A stretch of 64,000 bases of DNA, taken from positions 496,001 through 560,000 of the forward strand of contig NZ_WFIX01000191.1 of assembly GCF_009745985.1 (NCBI RefSeq), given 5' to 3'. A program made the position numbers and the translations under genes. The DNA comes from Microbacterium karelineae (GTDB lineage Bacteria; Actinomycetota; Actinomycetes; Actinomycetales; Microbacteriaceae). This document shows positions 61,426-64,000 of this stretch, in pieces. The notes below the pieces were generated by a model. That model was not told where the DNA came from, searched no databases, and was given only the letters and a program-made list of their open reading frames with translations. Positions within the stretch are counted from its first letter, which is position 1; every line of letters begins with the position of its first letter.

Positions 61426-62420
61426 CCCTCCCCTCCCAGAAAGCCGACGACGTGACGACACCCGCCTTCGACCCCGCGACCGCGACGATCGTCGTCGTCA
61501 CCTACAACCGCGCGGCTCTCCTCGCCCGCCACCTCGAGTCGGTCGGCCGCATGGATCCGAAGCCGGGGCGCGTCGTCGTCATCGACAACGCGTCGACCGA
61601 CGACACGGCGGACGTCGTCGAGCGCCTGCGCGAGCAGGCGGGCGCGGAGATCGTCTATCGCCGTCTCGACGAGAACACGGGCGGATCCGGCGGGTTCAGC
61701 GCCGGCATGCAGACGGCATATGAGCTGGGCGCCTCGTGGATCTGGCTCATGGACGACGACGTCGAGGTTCTCCCCGACGGCCTCGCCCGCATGGGCCGGT
61801 GGACGCCGCGCTTCCGCCACATCCAGGGGCGCCGCTACGACTACGACGGATCCGAGTTCTACTGGCAGTACCGTGTGTCGACCTCGCTCGGCATCCCGAT
61901 CCCCTTCGCCCCGGCGGGCTTCGACGACTCGGGCTACCGCGAGATGAACTCGGGCTGCTTCGAGGGCATGTTCATCCACCGCGACCTCGTCGCGCAGCTC
62001 GGCCTGCCGGATCCGCGGTTCTTCATCTACTGGGACGACACGGTGTACGGCTACCTGGCGTCGCTGCGCACGCCGTGTGTGATCGTCGACGAGTTCGTGC
62101 TGCAGCGCACGCGCGAGATCAAGCAGTGGGACATGGGCACCCGGCACCTCAACGCGTCGAGCGACATGTACCGCTACTACATCATGCGCAATCGCGGCAT
62201 CATGGCGCACTACTACGCGGCGCACGGCGACTACCGTCCCGTCCTGTTCGCGATCGGGACGGCGGCGACGTTCGCGAAGGAGCTGATCCGGCTGGCGTTC
62301 GTCGAGCGGAAGATCACGAAGAAGGGCTGGGGAAACCTCTGGCGCGGCATGCGCGATGGGCTCGCGATCGCACGCGACCGCGACTTCGAGATCATGCCGC
62401 CTCTGGCGCCCGTGGAGTGA
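61422..62420 (+). CDS. GT2-family glycosyltransferase (rhamnosyl/galactofuranosyl type)
   Basis: A 332-residue enzyme with GT-A motifs TIVVVTYNRAALLARHL, VIDNASTDDT, TGGSGGFSAGMQ (the same loop as in GlfT2), metal motif WLMDDDVEV (about 108-113) and WDDTVYGYLASLRTP. GlfT1 and related enzymes that add the first galactofuranoses are of this size and type. The start overlaps the glfT2 stop by 4 nt, so the two are coupled and probably act in one pathway. Confidence 0.87.
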   Translation: MTLPSQKADDVTTPAFDPATATIVVVTYNRAALLARHLESVGRMDPKPGRVVVIDNASTDDTADVVERLREQAGAEIVYRRLDENTGGSGGFSAGMQTAYELGASWIWLMDDDVEVLPDGLARMGRWTPRFRHIQGRRYDYDGSEFYWQYRVSTSLGIPIPFAPAGFDDSGYREMNSGCFEGMFIHRDLVAQLGLPDPRFFIYWDDTVYGYLASLRTPCVIVDEFVLQRTREIKQWDMGTRHLNASSDMYRYYIMRNRGIMAHYYAAHGDYRPVLFAIGTAATFAKELIRLAFVERKITKKGWGNLWRGMRDGLAIARDRDFEIMPPLAPVE

Positions 62421-62427
62421 CGCCGCG

Positions 62428-62886
62428 ATGGTGCTGACGACGGGCGAGGACGCCCGCATCCACAAGCAGGTGCAGTTCCTCCACAACGACTCCACCGAGA
62501 TCCGCATCGGCGATCGGCCGAACTTCTATCGCGGGACCGAGATCATGGCGCCCGTGACGATCGGCGATGACGTGTTCATCAACCGCGACGCGTACATCCG
62601 GCCGCAGACGACGATCGGCGACCGGGTCAACATCGGCCCCTTCGTGCGGATCGTGACCGATACGCACGACATCGGGCCGCACGAGAAGCGGGCGGGCGCG
62701 GTGCGCCACGACCCGATCTCGATCGGCGACGGATCCTGGATCGGCGCGTCGTCGACGATCCTCGGCGGCGTCACGATCGGCGCGGGATCCATCGTCGCGG
62801 CCGGCTCGATCGTCACGGAGGACGTGCCGGACGACGTCGTCGTCGCGGGCGTCCCCGCCCGAATCGTGAAGCGCCTCGGGGCGTAG
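62428..62886 (+). CDS. Hexapeptide-repeat acyltransferase (LbH family)
   Basis: A 152-residue left-handed beta-helix protein with hexapeptide repeats (VTIGDDVFINRDAYI, TTIGDRVNIGPFV, ISIGDGSWIGASSTIL, VTIGAGSIVAAGSIV) and catalytic-site histidine in TDTHDIGPHE. Members O-acetylate sugars using acetyl-CoA. The location after two glycosyltransferases suggests it decorates the same glycan. The ATG starts 8 bases after the preceding stop. Confidence 0.9.
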   Translation: MVLTTGEDARIHKQVQFLHNDSTEIRIGDRPNFYRGTEIMAPVTIGDDVFINRDAYIRPQTTIGDRVNIGPFVRIVTDTHDIGPHEKRAGAVRHDPISIGDGSWIGASSTILGGVTIGAGSIVAAGSIVTEDVPDDVVVAGVPARIVKRLGA

Positions 62887-62899
62887 GGGCAGCGGCCGC

Positions 62900-64000
62900 T
62901 CAGCCGAGTACGTCTTCGCCCCAGTCGGGGATGTCGACTTCGCCGTTCGCGAGGGCCTGGGCGAACGCGTGCTCCCGCGCCTCGTGCTCGGCCTCGATCC
63001 GGTCCAGCGCCCGCGCGATGCTCGCCCGCTCGATCTCCCGCCGCTCGCGTGCCCGCTCCTCACATCGCGCCTCCTCGGCCTCGCGCCGCTCCTCCCGCGC
63101 CTCGTCCTCCGCGGCTTCCGGGGTCTCCTGGAAGAACACCCGGGACACCGGCTCGTCGGTATAGACCATCCCGGCAGGGCTCGTCCACTCGATCACCCCG
63201 CCCCCGACCTGCCGCAGCCGCCACCCGGAGTGATGCTTCATCATGTGGTGTGGCTCACACAGCGCGGCCAGGTTCTCGATCGTGGTCGGCCCGCCGCGGG
63301 CATACTCCCGCGAGTGATCCAGGTCGGCCTTCCGCGCCGGGGTCGTGCATCCCGGGAACCGGCAGGTCATATCTCGCCCGATCAACGCCCGCCGCTGCGC
63401 CTCCGAGGGTCGATACCGGTCGACCGCGACGATCTCGCCCGTCTCGGGTCTCACGAACAGCCTCTCCCACCCGGCCGCGCTCCCGGCGACGATGCGGGCC
63501 GTGTCGGGCGAGACGAGCCCGCCGTCATCGGCCCAGGCCGTTCCCTCGTCCGGGTCGAGGATCTGCGTGACCGGGATCGTCACCTGCACCGTTGCCGCGA
63601 TCCCCGTCAGGGTCGCCCCGGTGCCGGAGGCGTGCAGCTCGTGCCCGGTCGGCTCCGCGGACAGCAGGACATCGGCGATCAGGTCGGCCCGCAGCTGATC
63701 CATCGTCCGCCTGTCACTCGCCGCGACGGCGACCGGGTCGGTGCCGTCGAGTGTGCCGGTCACCGGGGCGGCCCATCCGTCTTCGGGCGCGAACCCGTGG
63801 TCGCGGTCGAACGCGCGGCGGGCTCGCCGCCGGTCGGTCTTGATGATCTTCGCCATCTCGGTGGCGCGGTCGTAGATGGCGCGCGCCTCGAACGTGGGCA
63901 GATACGCCCACAGCTCGCTCATCCCGTCCTCACGATCGGTCACGACGACCCGACGCTCCTCCCGCGCGGCCTGGTGCCGTTCCCGCAGGGATGTCGGGGC
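62900..64000 (-). CDS. DUF222/HNH endonuclease-domain protein (13E12 type), 5' partial
   Basis: The frame is open to the window edge, so the N-terminus is missing. The visible part has the end of the DUF222 region (DREDGMSELWAYLPTFEARAI), then a C-terminal HNH nuclease domain with CRFPGCTTPARKADLDHSREYARGG and NLAALCEPHHMMKHHSGW (Cys/His zinc ligands and the catalytic DH). A long Glu/Arg-rich helix ends the protein. Such genes are multicopy in many actinobacteria (the 13E12 repeat family of mycobacteria) and sometimes carry selfish or repair functions that are not established. An internal GTG at 63943 is an apparent but unlikely start. Confidence 0.9.
   Translation of the reverse strand, partial: APTSLRERHQAAREERRVVVTDREDGMSELWAYLPTFEARAIYDRATEMAKIIKTDRRRARRAFDRDHGFAPEDGWAAPVTGTLDGTDPVAVAASDRRTMDQLRADLIADVLLSAEPTGHELHASGTGATLTGIAATVQVTIPVTQILDPDEGTAWADDGGLVSPDTARIVAGSAAGWERLFVRPETGEIVAVDRYRPSEAQRRALIGRDMTCRFPGCTTPARKADLDHSREYARGGPTTIENLAALCEPHHMMKHHSGWRLRQVGGGVIEWTSPAGMVYTDEPVSRVFFQETPEAAEDEAREERREAEEARCEERARERREIERASIARALDRIEAEHEAREHAFAQALANGEVDIPDWGEDVLG

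Overview
The window is high-GC actinobacterial chromosome (about 70 % G+C by eye), most likely from a Microbacterium-like member of the Microbacteriaceae. Two WhiB regulators, MtrAB-LpqB, a PdtaS kinase beside whiB1, a HAIR-type heat-shock operator, a DUF222/HNH (13E12-type) gene and very frequent leaderless start sites (a TAnnnT box 6-8 nt before ATG/GTG) all point there. Genes are tightly packed, with many 4-nt ATGA/GTGA overlaps. No gene-free stretch exceeds 300 bases, and I saw no rRNA, tRNA, CRISPR array, transposase or prophage.

Region 1 (1-10.75 kb) is a plant cell-wall sugar locus. It holds the 3' end of a GH74-type beta-propeller glycosidase with two carbohydrate-binding modules, a GH95 alpha-fucosidase-type enzyme divergent from xylA-xylB, a quinone oxidoreductase, metY with a TauE-type exporter, and a GH10 xylanase without a signal peptide. 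Polymer breakdown outside the cell, oligosaccharide trimming inside it and xylose entry into the pentose phosphate pathway can be followed through these genes.

Region 2 (10.8-23.4 kb) is core actinobacterial sequence: a ClpC-type unfoldase behind two HspR-type (HAIR) sites, a small membrane protein, whiB1 convergent with pdtaS, an orphan CpaE/CpaB-like pair, a small HTH protein, an Rv3235-family protein, alaA and secA. Strong perfect hairpins separate convergent genes.

Region 3 (23.5-36.2 kb) sits between secA and hpf, which are close neighbours in many actinobacteria, and looks like an accessory insertion. It has a membrane-anchored unknown protein, a PadR-ABC-FtsX operon with a twin-palindrome operator and a possible 19-codon coupling ORF, a coiled-coil glycine-rich protein resembling the tail of TPM proteins, a DUF1684 protein and a five-gene Dpp/Opp-type peptide importer.

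Region 4 (36.2-49.9 kb) returns to core genes: hpf, comF, lpqB, mtrB and mtrA on the minus strand, then a plus-strand membrane protein-DUF4129-DUF4350-MoxR-DUF58 operon, an orphan Fur regulator, a SpoIIM-like protein and an RDD protein. The MoxR block is the least understood conserved system in the window.

Region 5 (49.9-64 kb) concerns the cell envelope: DUF3499 and an Rv3259-like protein share a palindromic -10 box, followed by DUF5719, a large membrane glycosyltransferase, whiB2 and manA, then two consecutive O-antigen-ligase-like polymerases, a GlfT2-like galactofuranosyltransferase, a GT2 enzyme and a hexapeptide acyltransferase, suggesting synthesis of a galactofuranose-containing wall glycan. 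The window ends inside a DUF222/HNH gene.
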